DNA from: JBLMXQ01 sp050257855
GTDB lineage: Bacteria > Acidobacteriota > Vicinamibacteria > Vicinamibacterales > CAVVIG01
DNA: 64,000 bases
Assembly: GCA_050257855.1 (NCBI GenBank)
Contig: JBLMXQ010000134.1
Coordinates: 11,720-75,719 of the forward strand
Direction of reading: 5' to 3'
The notes beneath the pieces are model-generated. The model made no database searches and was not told the origin of the DNA. It saw only the letters and a list, made by a program, of their open reading frames with translations. A program made the position numbers and the translations under genes. Below are positions 1-8,510 of this stretch, piece after piece; position 1 is the first letter of the stretch, and the number at the start of each line of letters is the position of its first letter.

Positions 1-285
1 GCGAGGCTACTCCCGCCGTTGGAGGCGGTCAAGGAGGTATTGCGAAATCGAACGAGCGGATGGGCTGGCGAATCTCAGCCGCAGCTCGCGCGGCGTCGCT
101 CGACGCGCTGACGTCCGTCGGCGACACAGCCAACTCTGCCGGGAACATGGCAGCGGCAGGTTCCGCCGGCAGACCCGTGCTGCCAGATGCGAGGAATTGC
201 CGGACAAATCAGGCCGCGCGCGAAGAACAATTCTTGCTTCCGCGAACACGAACCGATCGACGACGTCAATCAGAGAAAGGCCTCC
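1..285. other. left-edge region without a recognisable gene
   Basis: No reading frame here has recognisable protein character. A plus-strand frame open from base 1 stops near base 110 and could be the tail of a gene that begins outside the window, but its short translation matches no family I know. The last 15 bases carry the ribosome binding site of the next gene. Confidence 0.4.
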
Positions 286-975
286 ATGCGGCGGACATTC
301 GGGGTGCTCGCAGTCCTGTTCGCATCGGGGATCGGCCTTGTCGCGTCGACGCTTGCGACGATTGTGCTGGTCCCGGTTCCGGCGGCCGGTCAGGCACTCA
401 GCGATGTTCAGATCGAAGCAGCGATCGCCGCGGGCCGAACGAGGAAACCGGTGGACCTCGTCGTCTCCTGCACGGCGACGATCGGATTCGGGACAGGCAT
501 AGTTGCAGGCATCGCCGGGGGACGACAGCCGACCGGAGCATTTTCGGTCGCCGTCTCGGATTCCGAAGGCCGCATCGCGGCTCTGGCGTTCCAGGCCAGA
601 CGCGTCCATGAGCCGTTCACGAAGGACAACGTTTCCGGCGATCTGAAACGCCAGGCGGTTTTCGTCACCGTCGAGCCGAACGCGCCCGCTCGATCCGACG
701 AGATCCTCGCGGTGCCGTCTCCGATAGAGAGCGTGGTCCTGCAGTCAAGACAGCAGCGCGAGGCCGTCGCCCGGCCGTTGAGGATCGGCACCGAGCCGGT
801 CGAATGGTCCGACCGGCTCGGCGACAGTATCACGTCGAATCGAGCCGCCGCCCTGTTCTCGCTCGATTCGGTTCGCGGGTTGCCTCCGGGCGACGTGGAT
901 GTCGTGGTGCTGACTGAGGCGGGCGAGCGGCGCTGCACGATTCCCGGCGACGATCGCGGGAAGATTCTGAAATAG
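286..975 (+). CDS. secreted protein of unknown function (229 aa)
   Basis: I do not recognise the family. The start at 286 is chosen because GAGAAAGG lies about 5 nt upstream and translation from it opens with a good signal peptide: Arg-Arg, a hydrophobic run of about 25 residues, then a cut near PAAGQA. A start at 187 is open but would bury the signal sequence. The mature part (about 200 aa) holds a Val-Ser-Cys-Thr segment near residue 63 and a second Cys near the C-terminus, which could form a disulfide. It looks like a small soluble beta-rich domain. The protein is predicted periplasmic or extracellular. It ends 28 bp from the convergent outer-membrane-type gene, so the two are separate units. 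Confidence 0.7.
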   Translation: MRRTFGVLAVLFASGIGLVASTLATIVLVPVPAAGQALSDVQIEAAIAAGRTRKPVDLVVSCTATIGFGTGIVAGIAGGRQPTGAFSVAVSDSEGRIAALAFQARRVHEPFTKDNVSGDLKRQAVFVTVEPNAPARSDEILAVPSPIESVVLQSRQQREAVARPLRIGTEPVEWSDRLGDSITSNRAAALFSLDSVRGLPPGDVDVVVLTEAGERRCTIPGDDRGKILK

Positions 976-1002
976 CCGCGAACGCCGGGATCGACGCAGC
1001 TG

Positions 1003-1890
1003 TTATTGCCGTGGACGGTGGGACGCCGCCGGGCTGATGTAGAAGGAGACGCCGCCCGAAAACGTGGTGCCGGCGCCGTTCTCGTCGAGCGTCGCAATCG
1101 TGCGGCCGAGCGATCCGAACACGCTCATGCTCGGCCTCAGGGCGTACGCCAGGCCGCCGGTCACCTCGGTGCGATCCCGGGTCAGCCCCGTGAGGGCATC
1201 GACGCTCGTCCACGAATGGCTGAACGACGCCGACAGGCCGACCCGCGGCGCCACCTGCATGCCAGCGCCCGCGCCGGCGAACCAGACGGCGCGCGAGAAC
1301 CAGCCGGCCGAGGCGTAGAACCGCCGTCCGCTCCGATCCACTTCGACGGAGACCGGCAGACCGAACCGAGTCCGTGTCTCTCCTGATGCGAGCGACTGCA
1401 TGACCCCGGTGCCGAGCACCTCGAGCGTCGGCGCGACCGCGACCTTCAGACCGTACTCATCGTTCGCGTAGGCGGCGTACTTCCCGCTGAAGTACGTCGT
1501 GCCCAGGCCGCCGACGACGCCGGACGCGTCGTTGGCGACCACACGCGGCAGGCTCGCGGCAAACTGAAAGCGGTTCGTGAGGCCGATGGCCACGTTTACG
1601 ACGGGGACGTCGGTTTCGCCGATGCCGTTGCCCTGCCATCGCGTCATCGACAGGTCGACCGACATCGCTCCCGATGCCATCAGGTCGGCGTCGTCGATCC
1701 AGGCGAGCGGCATCGCGCCGATTCCGGACGCGGCGCCCGACGCAATCGGCAGCGGGCTCCTGCTCGGCGGCGACGCGTGACCGTGGGCCTGGTTGCTCTT
1801 TCCCTGCGCGAACAGCCGGCCGGGAAGAAAGACGGCGAGCGCGGCGACGAGTACCGCGCCCGCCCTCGAGGGGCTAGCGGCCCTTCCCAT
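1003..1890 (-). CDS. predicted outer-membrane beta-barrel protein (295 aa)
   Basis: The protein has a signal sequence (hydrophobic run after MGRAASPSRAG, cut near LFAQG). From about residue 60 it consists of alternating polar/hydrophobic strands such as VNVAIGLTNRFQFAASLPRV and RFYASAGWFSRAVWFAGAG, and it ends in a strand GGVSFYI, a pattern typical of outer-membrane barrels. No specific family is assigned; it resembles generic transporter-like or MetA-pathway barrels. The start at 1890 overlaps the stop of the upstream gene by 17 nt, so the two are probably co-transcribed and translationally coupled. A longer open frame starting at 1974 would place a very basic stretch before the signal peptide and is less likely. 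Confidence 0.65.
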   Translation of the reverse strand: MGRAASPSRAGAVLVAALAVFLPGRLFAQGKSNQAHGHASPPSRSPLPIASGAASGIGAMPLAWIDDADLMASGAMSVDLSMTRWQGNGIGETDVPVVNVAIGLTNRFQFAASLPRVVANDASGVVGGLGTTYFSGKYAAYANDEYGLKVAVAPTLEVLGTGVMQSLASGETRTRFGLPVSVEVDRSGRRFYASAGWFSRAVWFAGAGAGMQVAPRVGLSASFSHSWTSVDALTGLTRDRTEVTGGLAYALRPSMSVFGSLGRTIATLDENGAGTTFSGGVSFYISPAASHRPRQ

Positions 1891-2518
1891 GCTTCGGCTT
1901 CGTGGTGGCGGTGCTGGTCGTGCCCTTCGTGCCGGTCGCGTCGAGATCCTGCTCCGTTTCGACCTCGCCCTCATGAGCAGCGCTCGTTGCGTCGGTCCCC
2001 GGACGCAGTTTCTGGATGGACTGGCCGAGGCTGTTGTGGTTCGTCACCATCTCCTGCTTGAGGTCGGCGAACGGGATGCCGAGATTCTGCGACACGTGCA
2101 GCGCGGCGATGAACTGGCCCTGGTTCCTGAAGCCGGCCGCCGCATCCTGCAGCGTCATGCCCTGTGGCAGCATCGCGGTCAGCCTCGAGGCGAGCTGAGG
2201 GTGGGACTCGATTTTCGTCGCGATCGGCGACGACGCCGTCCCGGTAGTCGTTCCCGTGCTCGTCGTCGTGCCCGCGTGCGTGCCCTTCCGGCTCCCGTGC
2301 GCCATCGCGTGCGACGTCGACGTGTGGGTCGTCGTGCGATGACTCGTCGGCGCGGTCGCATGCGCCGTTCCACCGTGGGTTGGGGCAGCGGTATGCGGCG
2401 TCGGCGCCGCATGCGGCACGGTCGGGTGCACCGGAGGATGGCCGTGCTGGCCGGCGAGAGCCGTCGTTGCGCAGAACGCCGTCGCCACCGCAACGGTCGA
2501 GATCGTGGCAAGTCGCAT
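1874..2518 (-). CDS. secreted His/Thr/Pro-rich protein (214 aa)
   Basis: The N-terminus is a signal peptide (MRLATISTVAVATAFCATTA, cut after LAG). Residues 24-95 are low complexity, rich in His, Thr, Pro, Ala and Ser, which suggests an extended linker or a metal-binding stretch. Residues 100-165 form a helical-looking module (ATKIESHPQLASRLTAMLPQ and onward, with repeated Gln/Asn). The tail is again disordered and basic (KPKHGKGR). GGGAGGT lies about 7 nt before the ATG. It is first in a two-gene unit with the barrel protein. Family and role unknown; the helical module resembles small conserved domains seen in Acidobacteria, but I cannot name it. Confidence 0.6.
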   Translation of the reverse strand: MRLATISTVAVATAFCATTALAGQHGHPPVHPTVPHAAPTPHTAAPTHGGTAHATAPTSHRTTTHTSTSHAMAHGSRKGTHAGTTTSTGTTTGTASSPIATKIESHPQLASRLTAMLPQGMTLQDAAAGFRNQGQFIAALHVSQNLGIPFADLKQEMVTNHNSLGQSIQKLRPGTDATSAAHEGEVETEQDLDATGTKGTTSTATTKPKHGKGR

Positions 2519-2883
2519 CAGGGCTACCTCCCCGCCTGAATCTGCGCAAGGGGCATACCAGCCGGCCCGTACGCGAAAGGCTCTGAATTTCTGGCGAGTT
2601 TCGCGCTGACTTCGGGTCGTGCCGGTTTCAGTTCTGTCGCCAGGGCGCGCACGTTGTACTTCTTACACAGTGTTGTTCGATGCGTTTACCGAGCCATCCA
2701 CGAAGCGACGAATCGTCCAGCTGGCAGCGCCTTCCTGCAGCGCCGGCGAATGACAGACGAGCGCCAGTCGCGTGCGCAGAATCCGCGCATTCTTCGTGCA
2801 AACCGCTCGGAGCCCCGAAAAGCCGGGCGCTAGAATCACGCGGACTCGGGAGTCCCGCGCGAAGAGCAGGACGAGGAGGGGCA
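2519..2883. promoter_or_regulatory. 365-bp divergent intergenic region with a possible promoter for the LodA-like gene
   Basis: The genes on either side are transcribed away from this region. A -10-like TAGAAT lies at 2831-2836, about 48 nt before the LodA-like start, without a clear -35 element. The ribosome binding site AGGAGGGG lies at about 2873-2880. Nothing else is recognised in the segment, and short open frames here lack protein character. Confidence 0.35.
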
Positions 2884-5800
2884 ATGGCGACCGTCTACAA
2901 GATCCATCCGGCCATTGGTATTGCGCGCATCGGCGACAGCGACGACTTCTTCATCGGGCCCGAGCGCCTCGGCGAGCAGCCCAATCCGCCGGGAGGATTC
3001 AAGGACACGCAGTGCCGCGTCAAACGGCAGGCAGCGCGTTTCCGGATCTTCGCGCACCACGACGACGGCACGGTCGAGGAGATCACCAAGGCGAAAGCCA
3101 ACATCACGTGGACGGTCCATCTGGCGAACAAGAAGGCGGCGTTCCCCGGTCGCGGCAACAGCGGGTCCGCGTCGGATCTGACCATCGATCCCGGTCCCCG
3201 GAGCGCCAACGGACCGAACCAGCGGAAGCTGTTCGATACGGGCGCCATCAAGTTCTCCAGTACAACGACCACGGTGCCGCTCGGAGAGATTCGCACGGAT
3301 GCCGACAATCACCTGCTCGTGCTCGGCGGCTCCGGACACTCGGCGTCGCCGACCGGGAATGGCCTCGGGGACTTCTGGCAGAACACCGAGTGGTTCGACG
3401 ATGTCTCGGACGGCCCGGTGACGGCCGCCATCCAGCTGCTGTCGGACAACTCGACGCCTGCCGTCACCGGCGCCTGGGTGATCGCCGCGCCGCCGAAGTT
3501 TGCGCCGCACCAGGACAGCGTGATGACCCTGTACGACCGGGTGCTTCAGGTCATGGTCGCGGCGAACCTCGTGCCCAAGCCGACCACGACGTCCTACACG
3601 AAGGACATCTACCCCATCCTGCAGCGTGCGCGCGACATCCACTGGGTCATCGACATCAGCCCGAGTACGGCCATGACGTGGGCGGATCCGGTCACGGACG
3701 GCACGCTCAAGAACGCGATCTTCAGCTCGCTGAAGATACCCGGCGGGGGCGGCGACGACATGCCGCAGCTGAATGCGCCCTCGCCGAACGACCCGTCGGA
3801 CTTCCAGACGGATCGACTGACGCCGGAGCAGTACGATCACATGCAGCGCTGGAAGGACAACACGAACTACACCGACGACTGGGCCGGACCGCCGGCGCCT
3901 CAGACCGACATCACGCCGGATGGCCTGGACCGCGCCGCCCTCGAAGCGTGCGTCGGCGGTTCCTTCTTTCCCGGCATCGAAGCGGGAGGTCTGCCGTCGA
4001 GCGCCAGCGCGTACTACCCGGGGCTCGCCGCGCAGTCGCGCCCGATCGCGATCGCCTCCAACTACGCAGAGGGATTCCGTCTCGATCACGCCGTGGTGTC
4101 CGCCGGCGACATCACCGCGGCCATGGCGCTGCCGTGGCAGGCTGACTTCACGGATTGCGCCCAGAACTGGTGGCCCGTGCCCCGCCCCAACCAGGTGACT
4201 CGCAACGGCACGGCGGGCCAGGACTGGACGGCCGGAATCGTCGGCAGCCTCGACGACATGGTCCACAAGTGGAGTCAGCTGGGCTTCGTGCTTCGCCAGG
4301 GAAACCAGCACGTCGAACTGGAGCGCTGCGATTCGCCGACGATCATGCTCGTCACGCCGCTCCTGAACTTTCAGGACGTGCCGCAGAACCCGCTCGGCGC
4401 GGTCCGCGAGATGGCGCTCGCGATCACCTTCGAGGTCATCTCGCCGTCGAGCACGGTCACGCTGCAGTACGCACCGGGCGGCGCACCATCGAATCCCCAG
4501 CTGACCGCGTACAACACCTCGGTCACCGTCGGGCCGACGCCGCCCAACGGCATCGTTCCCGCCCGCCTGTGGGTGATCTACCGCACCGGCAATCCGGGCG
4601 ACGTGCTGCCCCCGCAAATCGTGACCGTCCAGGATTCGGGCGCGACCCAGAGCTGGAACATCACGATCATTGGAAACACCGTCGCGCGAAAGACCTCGAG
4701 CGTCGCCCTCGTCCTGGACCGATCGGGCAGCATGTCGGAGGACAGAGGAGATGGCCAGAGCAAGCACGATTCGCTGCAGCAGGCCGCCAGCATCTTCGTG
4801 GACGCCATGGTGGAAGGCGATGGCGTCGGCCTGGTGCGGTTCAACGAGGACGCGCAGGTGCTGCAGTCCATCATGCAGCTTGGTGACGGAGGCCTGTCCG
4901 ATATCAACCGGGGAAACACGAAGGACACGATCAACAGCAGCCAGCTCGACCCGAACGGACTGACCTCGATCGGCGACGGCATCTTCGAAGGACGCGGAAT
5001 CCTGAACTCGGCGCCGGTCGCATATGACGTGCACTCGCTGGTGGTGCTGACCGACGGCGTGGAAAATCAGCCGCGCATGATTGCCGACGTCGCGGACCAG
5101 ATCAACGAGTTCACGTACGCCATCGGTCTGGGGCAGCCGCAGAACATCAGCGTGCCGGCACTGCAGACCATCTCCGGAAACAACGGTGGATACCTGCTCG
5201 TCACCGGCGCCATCTCGACCGACAACCGTTTCATGCTCGAGAAGTACTTCCTGCAGATCCTGGCCGGCGTCAGCAACGCCGAGATCGTGCTCGATCCGGA
5301 CGGCCAGATCTTCCAGGGCCGCGTGGAGCGAGTGCCCTTCCAGTTGACCTCCGCTGATTCGTGCGTCGACGTCATCCTCCTGACGCCAAACCCGAGGGCG
5401 GTCGACTTCCGCATTCAGACGCCCGGCGGGCGAATCATCGAGCCGTGGCGCGCGCTCGCGGAGCCCGGCATGCGATTCGTCCTGTCCGACGGCATCAGCT
5501 ACTACCGGCTCGCCCTGCCGGTCGAGCTCTTGCCCAATCGTTTCGACAACGAGGGGACGTGGTACGCGCTCATGACGATCGGACGTCCCCATCTCGTGCG
5601 GAGCGAGACGCCCGGCGGCGTCGACACCAGCATCCTGCACGGCATGTTTGCGCCGCCGGACCGGAGACGTGCGAGGCCTGCACAGGGCGCGCAGGCGCGT
5701 CGGGCGAGCATCCTGGCGGCGGATCGGTCCGCGGCTGCGTCCACAGGAGGCATGGGCAGCTCCGTCTCGGCCTCGGTCGTCAGCCGCACGCTGCCCTACA

Positions 5801-6333
5801 GTCTGGTCGTGCACACCTATTCGAACCTGTCCCTGCAGGCACATGTCGAGCAGGCGGACTTCGGGCCGGGGGCTGCAATCGCTCTGTACGCGTCCCTGGC
5901 GCAATCGGGCATCCCGCTCGCCGGTCACGCCCAGGTGTGGGCGGATGTCACCCGTCCGGACGGCAGCACCACGGTGGCGGGACTGACCGAGCACGAGGCG
6001 GGCCAGCACTCCGGATCCTTTGCCACCACGATTCCTGGTGTGTACCGCTTCCGCGTGCGCGCGCGTGGAACCTCTTTTCGCGGCGAGCCCTTCACCCGGG
6101 AGAAGACGCTGACGGCGCCGGTGTGGCGGGGGGGCAACAACACCGGCGGCAATGGCGGGACGACCACGCCGGGCGGCGGTCTGCAGACCGTGGTGTGCGA
6201 GCTGCTCGACTGTCTGTTGCGGGGCGAGGGCGGCGTGAGCGCCGCCCTCGAGGAGCGGCTGCGGGCTTCAGGAATCGATCTTGGAGCCGCGCGCCGGTGC
6301 CTGGAGAAGCTGTGTCATGCAGACCGACGCTGA
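2884..6333 (+). CDS. LodA-like cysteine tryptophylquinone oxidase fused to a von Willebrand A domain (1149 aa)
   Basis: Residues 1-460 resemble LodA/GoxA amino-acid oxidases (L-lysine 6-oxidase, glycine oxidase). Visible signatures are the N-terminal HPAIGIARIGDSDDFFIGPE, the motif CVGGSFFPGIE with Cys356, and DFTDCAQNWWPVPRP with Trp429/Trp430. In LodA one Cys and one Trp from such motifs are cross-linked into the CTQ cofactor, so Cys356 and one of the tryptophans are the inferred pair. Residues about 604-790 form a vWA domain with an intact MIDAS: DRSGS (Asp612, Ser614, Ser616), Thr694 and Asp724. Residues 790-1080 look like beta-sandwich domains. A Gly/Thr linker (1083-1099) and a short tail with four Cys follow. 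No signal peptide is seen. The start at 2884 is preceded by AGGAGGGG; a longer open frame upstream lacks a binding site. Substrate unknown. Confidence 0.8.
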   Translation: MATVYKIHPAIGIARIGDSDDFFIGPERLGEQPNPPGGFKDTQCRVKRQAARFRIFAHHDDGTVEEITKAKANITWTVHLANKKAAFPGRGNSGSASDLTIDPGPRSANGPNQRKLFDTGAIKFSSTTTTVPLGEIRTDADNHLLVLGGSGHSASPTGNGLGDFWQNTEWFDDVSDGPVTAAIQLLSDNSTPAVTGAWVIAAPPKFAPHQDSVMTLYDRVLQVMVAANLVPKPTTTSYTKDIYPILQRARDIHWVIDISPSTAMTWADPVTDGTLKNAIFSSLKIPGGGGDDMPQLNAPSPNDPSDFQTDRLTPEQYDHMQRWKDNTNYTDDWAGPPAPQTDITPDGLDRAALEACVGGSFFPGIEAGGLPSSASAYYPGLAAQSRPIAIASNYAEGFRLDHAVVSAGDITAAMALPWQADFTDCAQNWWPVPRPNQVTRNGTAGQDWTAGIVGSLDDMVHKWSQLGFVLRQGNQHVELERCDSPTIMLVTPLLNFQDVPQNPLGAVREMALAITFEVISPSSTVTLQYAPGGAPSNPQLTAYNTSVTVGPTPPNGIVPARLWVIYRTGNPGDVLPPQIVTVQDSGATQSWNITIIGNTVARKTSSVALVLDRSGSMSEDRGDGQSKHDSLQQAASIFVDAMVEGDGVGLVRFNEDAQVLQSIMQLGDGGLSDINRGNTKDTINSSQLDPNGLTSIGDGIFEGRGILNSAPVAYDVHSLVVLTDGVENQPRMIADVADQINEFTYAIGLGQPQNISVPALQTISGNNGGYLLVTGAISTDNRFMLEKYFLQILAGVSNAEIVLDPDGQIFQGRVERVPFQLTSADSCVDVILLTPNPRAVDFRIQTPGGRIIEPWRALAEPGMRFVLSDGISYYRLALPVELLPNRFDNEGTWYALMTIGRPHLVRSETPGGVDTSILHGMFAPPDRRRARPAQGAQARRASILAADRSAAASTGGMGSSVSASVVSRTLPYSLVVHTYSNLSLQAHVEQADFGPGAAIALYASLAQSGIPLAGHAQVWADVTRPDGSTTVAGLTEHEAGQHSGSFATTIPGVYRFRVRARGTSFRGEPFTREKTLTAPVWRGGNNTGGNGGTTTPGGGLQTVVCELLDCLLRGEGGVSAALEERLRASGIDLGAARRCLEKLCHADRR

Positions 6334-7522
6334 CGTCGGCGAGGAGGCTGGGCCGCTGCGGACAGCGGAGCCGCCGCGCACGTGCGATGTGGCGGTCGTG
6401 GGAGCCGGACCGGCGGGCTCGGCGACCGCGCGCTGGCTGGCGTTGCGCGGCGCCAGCGTCGCGCTCATCGAACGCTCGCGGTTTCAGTCACGGCGAGTCG
6501 GAGAATCGCTGGCGCCGGCCGTCCAGCCGGCGCTCGTCGAGCTGGGCCTGTGGAACGAATTCCAGGCGCTCGGTCCACTCCCCTCGTACGGCACACGAAG
6601 TCACTGGGGCGACGTGGCGCCGCGAGTTCACTCGCACGTGATGAGCCCCTGGGCGAGCGGCTGGCACGTCGATCGGCGCGCATTCGACCTCATGCTGGCG
6701 CGGGCCGCCGCCAGTGCCGGAGCGACGCTCGTGACCGGCGTGACCGTCGCAGGCTGCCGCGGTTCGGCCGCGGGCTGGATCCTCGACCTGCGGCACGACG
6801 AGGGCCACGACCGTCACGTCCGCGCCATGAACCTGCGCGCCCGGGTCGTCGTCGACGCGACCGGACGCGCCACTCGCCTGGCCGCGCTCTTCCACGCACG
6901 ACGCGTGGCGTTCGACCGACTGGTCGGCGTCGCATCGATATTCGACGGGATCGATGTTTCGCGCGAGGGCTACGTCATGGTCGAGACGACGCCGCGCGGC
7001 TGGTGGTACAGCGCTCCAATCCCTCGCGGCGCCTTGATGGTCATGGCCATGACCGACAGCGACATCTGCGGCCGATTTCGCCTGGCGACCAGTGACGCGT
7101 GGTCGACACACCTGGCCACGGCCGCGGCCACGAGGGCGCGAGCGCCTGTCGGCCACGCAGCATGGGGACCTCGCGTGTTTCCCGCGGCGAGCCATCGCCT
7201 GGTCCGCGGCGACTGTCGGCGTGCCTGGCTGGCGGTGGGCGACGCCGCGCTGGCCGTCGACCCCGTATCAGGCAGCGGCGTCGTACGGGCTCTTCGCTCG
7301 GCTCGAGCCGGCGCGGAGGCGGCACTCGCGCTGCTCGAGCACGCCGATTCGGAAGCGATTCGCGCCTGCGAGGCAGAGCGCGACCGCGAATGCACCGCGT
7401 ATCTGCAGGAGCGCGCCATGTACTACGGACTCGAACGACGCTGGCCTGCCGCCGAGTTCTGGTCGCGCCGCCGGATGGGCGGGGAAATCCCGTCGCCCGT
7501 CGGCGCGTTCAGCGCGTCTTGA
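6317..7522 (+). CDS. LodB-like FAD-dependent maturation protein (401 aa)
   Basis: This is a flavoprotein of the GR2/tryptophan-halogenase type. Near residue 30 it has the FAD dinucleotide motif VVGAGPAGSATARWLALRG ending in an acidic residue (ALIE). It also has VVDATGRATRLA in the middle and the second FAD motif VGDAALAVDPVSGSGV. The halogenase WxWxIP motif is not seen; WWYSAPIPRG sits at the comparable place. In LodA/GoxA systems the neighbouring flavoprotein LodB/GoxB is needed to form the CTQ cofactor. The ATG at 6317 lies 17 nt inside the end of the LodA-like gene and GGAGAAG lies about 8 nt upstream, so the two are translationally coupled. I infer cofactor maturation of the partner as its role. 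Confidence 0.75.
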   Translation: MQTDADVGEEAGPLRTAEPPRTCDVAVVGAGPAGSATARWLALRGASVALIERSRFQSRRVGESLAPAVQPALVELGLWNEFQALGPLPSYGTRSHWGDVAPRVHSHVMSPWASGWHVDRRAFDLMLARAAASAGATLVTGVTVAGCRGSAAGWILDLRHDEGHDRHVRAMNLRARVVVDATGRATRLAALFHARRVAFDRLVGVASIFDGIDVSREGYVMVETTPRGWWYSAPIPRGALMVMAMTDSDICGRFRLATSDAWSTHLATAAATRARAPVGHAAWGPRVFPAASHRLVRGDCRRAWLAVGDAALAVDPVSGSGVVRALRSARAGAEAALALLEHADSEAIRACEAERDRECTAYLQERAMYYGLERRWPAAEFWSRRRMGGEIPSPVGAFSAS

Positions 7523-8408
7523 CGACGGCGAGCGCGGCTTTGAGTCCAGCCCCGATCGCGTCGGGCGTGCCGACGCCCCAGAAATGCATGAAGAACGTCC
7601 GCGGCGTTTCCTGCAGCATGTGAGAGTGGAGCGCCTCGACCTCGATGCCGTGCGCCTCGAGTGCTTTGATCACCAAATTGACCTCGTCCGCGGCCAGGAC
7701 GAAATCACCCGTCGTCGCCACCCGCTGTCCGACGACCTCGAAGTTCATCCCGGTGCCGGTGCCCATTGCCGGCGGGATTTCCATGCCGTCATGCTCGACG
7801 GCATTCGCGCGGGGCACGCTCACCTGCAGCACGCGTCCGGCCATCGATCCGGTCCGGCCCAGCGCCGTCTGGAGCTTCGTCAGGACGGCCCTTTCGGCGG
7901 GGGACGCCGATGCAGCCGGCGCCGGCGGACCGAGCGGCGTCGCCGTCTTCTCGAGCGCGCCGCGCAGTGTGCGCGCCAGGGCGGGGGCTTCGCCCGTGCC
8001 GGAATAATGCAGGTACAGCAGCCGCGGCGATTCGCCAATCAGATGATTGTGCACAGCGGTCACGTCGATGCCGCCGGCCTGCAGCGCCCTGATGACCGGA
8101 TTCACTTCGGCGCCCCGCAGGACGAGGTCGCCCATCACCACGAACTGACCGGACCGGCCCGTTTCCTTGAACGCCGCCCAGGAACCGAGCGCGAGGGCCG
8201 GCTCGACGGGAACGCCGCCGAGCGTCACGTGCAGGTCCGTCCGCGGCCAGCCGTACTTGTGGACATCGCCGGCCAGAGACTGCCCCGGCCGTCCAAGCAG
8301 ATGATCGACCGTCGTCCAGGCTGATTGCTGCTGCGCCAGCACCGGAACGCCCAACGAGAGAACGAAGGCACCGAGAAGACCCAGCGGGATCGCGCGGTCA
8401 GACTTCAT
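7509..8408 (-). CDS. secreted protein with two DUF1259 domains (299 aa)
   Basis: A signal peptide (residues 1-25, cut after VLAQ) precedes two copies of the same fold. Copy 1 (about 35-150) contains FVVMGDLVLRGAEVNPVIRA and HNHLIGESPRLLYLHYSG; copy 2 (about 170-295) contains TTGDFVLAADEVNLVIKALE and HSHMLQETPRTFFMHFWG. The HxH...E...H pattern is characteristic of DUF1259 and suggests a metal site in each half. Biochemical function is unknown. The 3' end overlaps the LodB-like gene by 14 nt in convergent orientation. GGAGGA lies about 11 nt before the ATG. Confidence 0.75.
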   Translation of the reverse strand: MKSDRAIPLGLLGAFVLSLGVPVLAQQQSAWTTVDHLLGRPGQSLAGDVHKYGWPRTDLHVTLGGVPVEPALALGSWAAFKETGRSGQFVVMGDLVLRGAEVNPVIRALQAGGIDVTAVHNHLIGESPRLLYLHYSGTGEAPALARTLRGALEKTATPLGPPAPAASASPAERAVLTKLQTALGRTGSMAGRVLQVSVPRANAVEHDGMEIPPAMGTGTGMNFEVVGQRVATTGDFVLAADEVNLVIKALEAHGIEVEALHSHMLQETPRTFFMHFWGVGTPDAIGAGLKAALAVVKTR

Positions 8409-8510
8409 TCGAGGTCACTCCTCCCTTGCCCGTCGACAGGCCTGAAAGGCGATCCTACCGCGAAGAATCGTAAGAATTCTGCCGGCACCTCGACCTTCGT
8501 GCGGCGTGAC

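Noticed and set aside
2663..2884. 73-codon minus-strand frame upstream of the LodA-like gene
   Set aside because: It lacks a ribosome binding site and recognisable features and overlaps the promoter region of the LodA-like gene.
2836..6009. Very long minus-strand open frame opposite the LodA-like gene
   Set aside because: It is Arg/Val/Asp-rich without recognisable domains, as expected for the antisense of a GC-rich gene. The plus strand carries clear LodA and vWA motifs.
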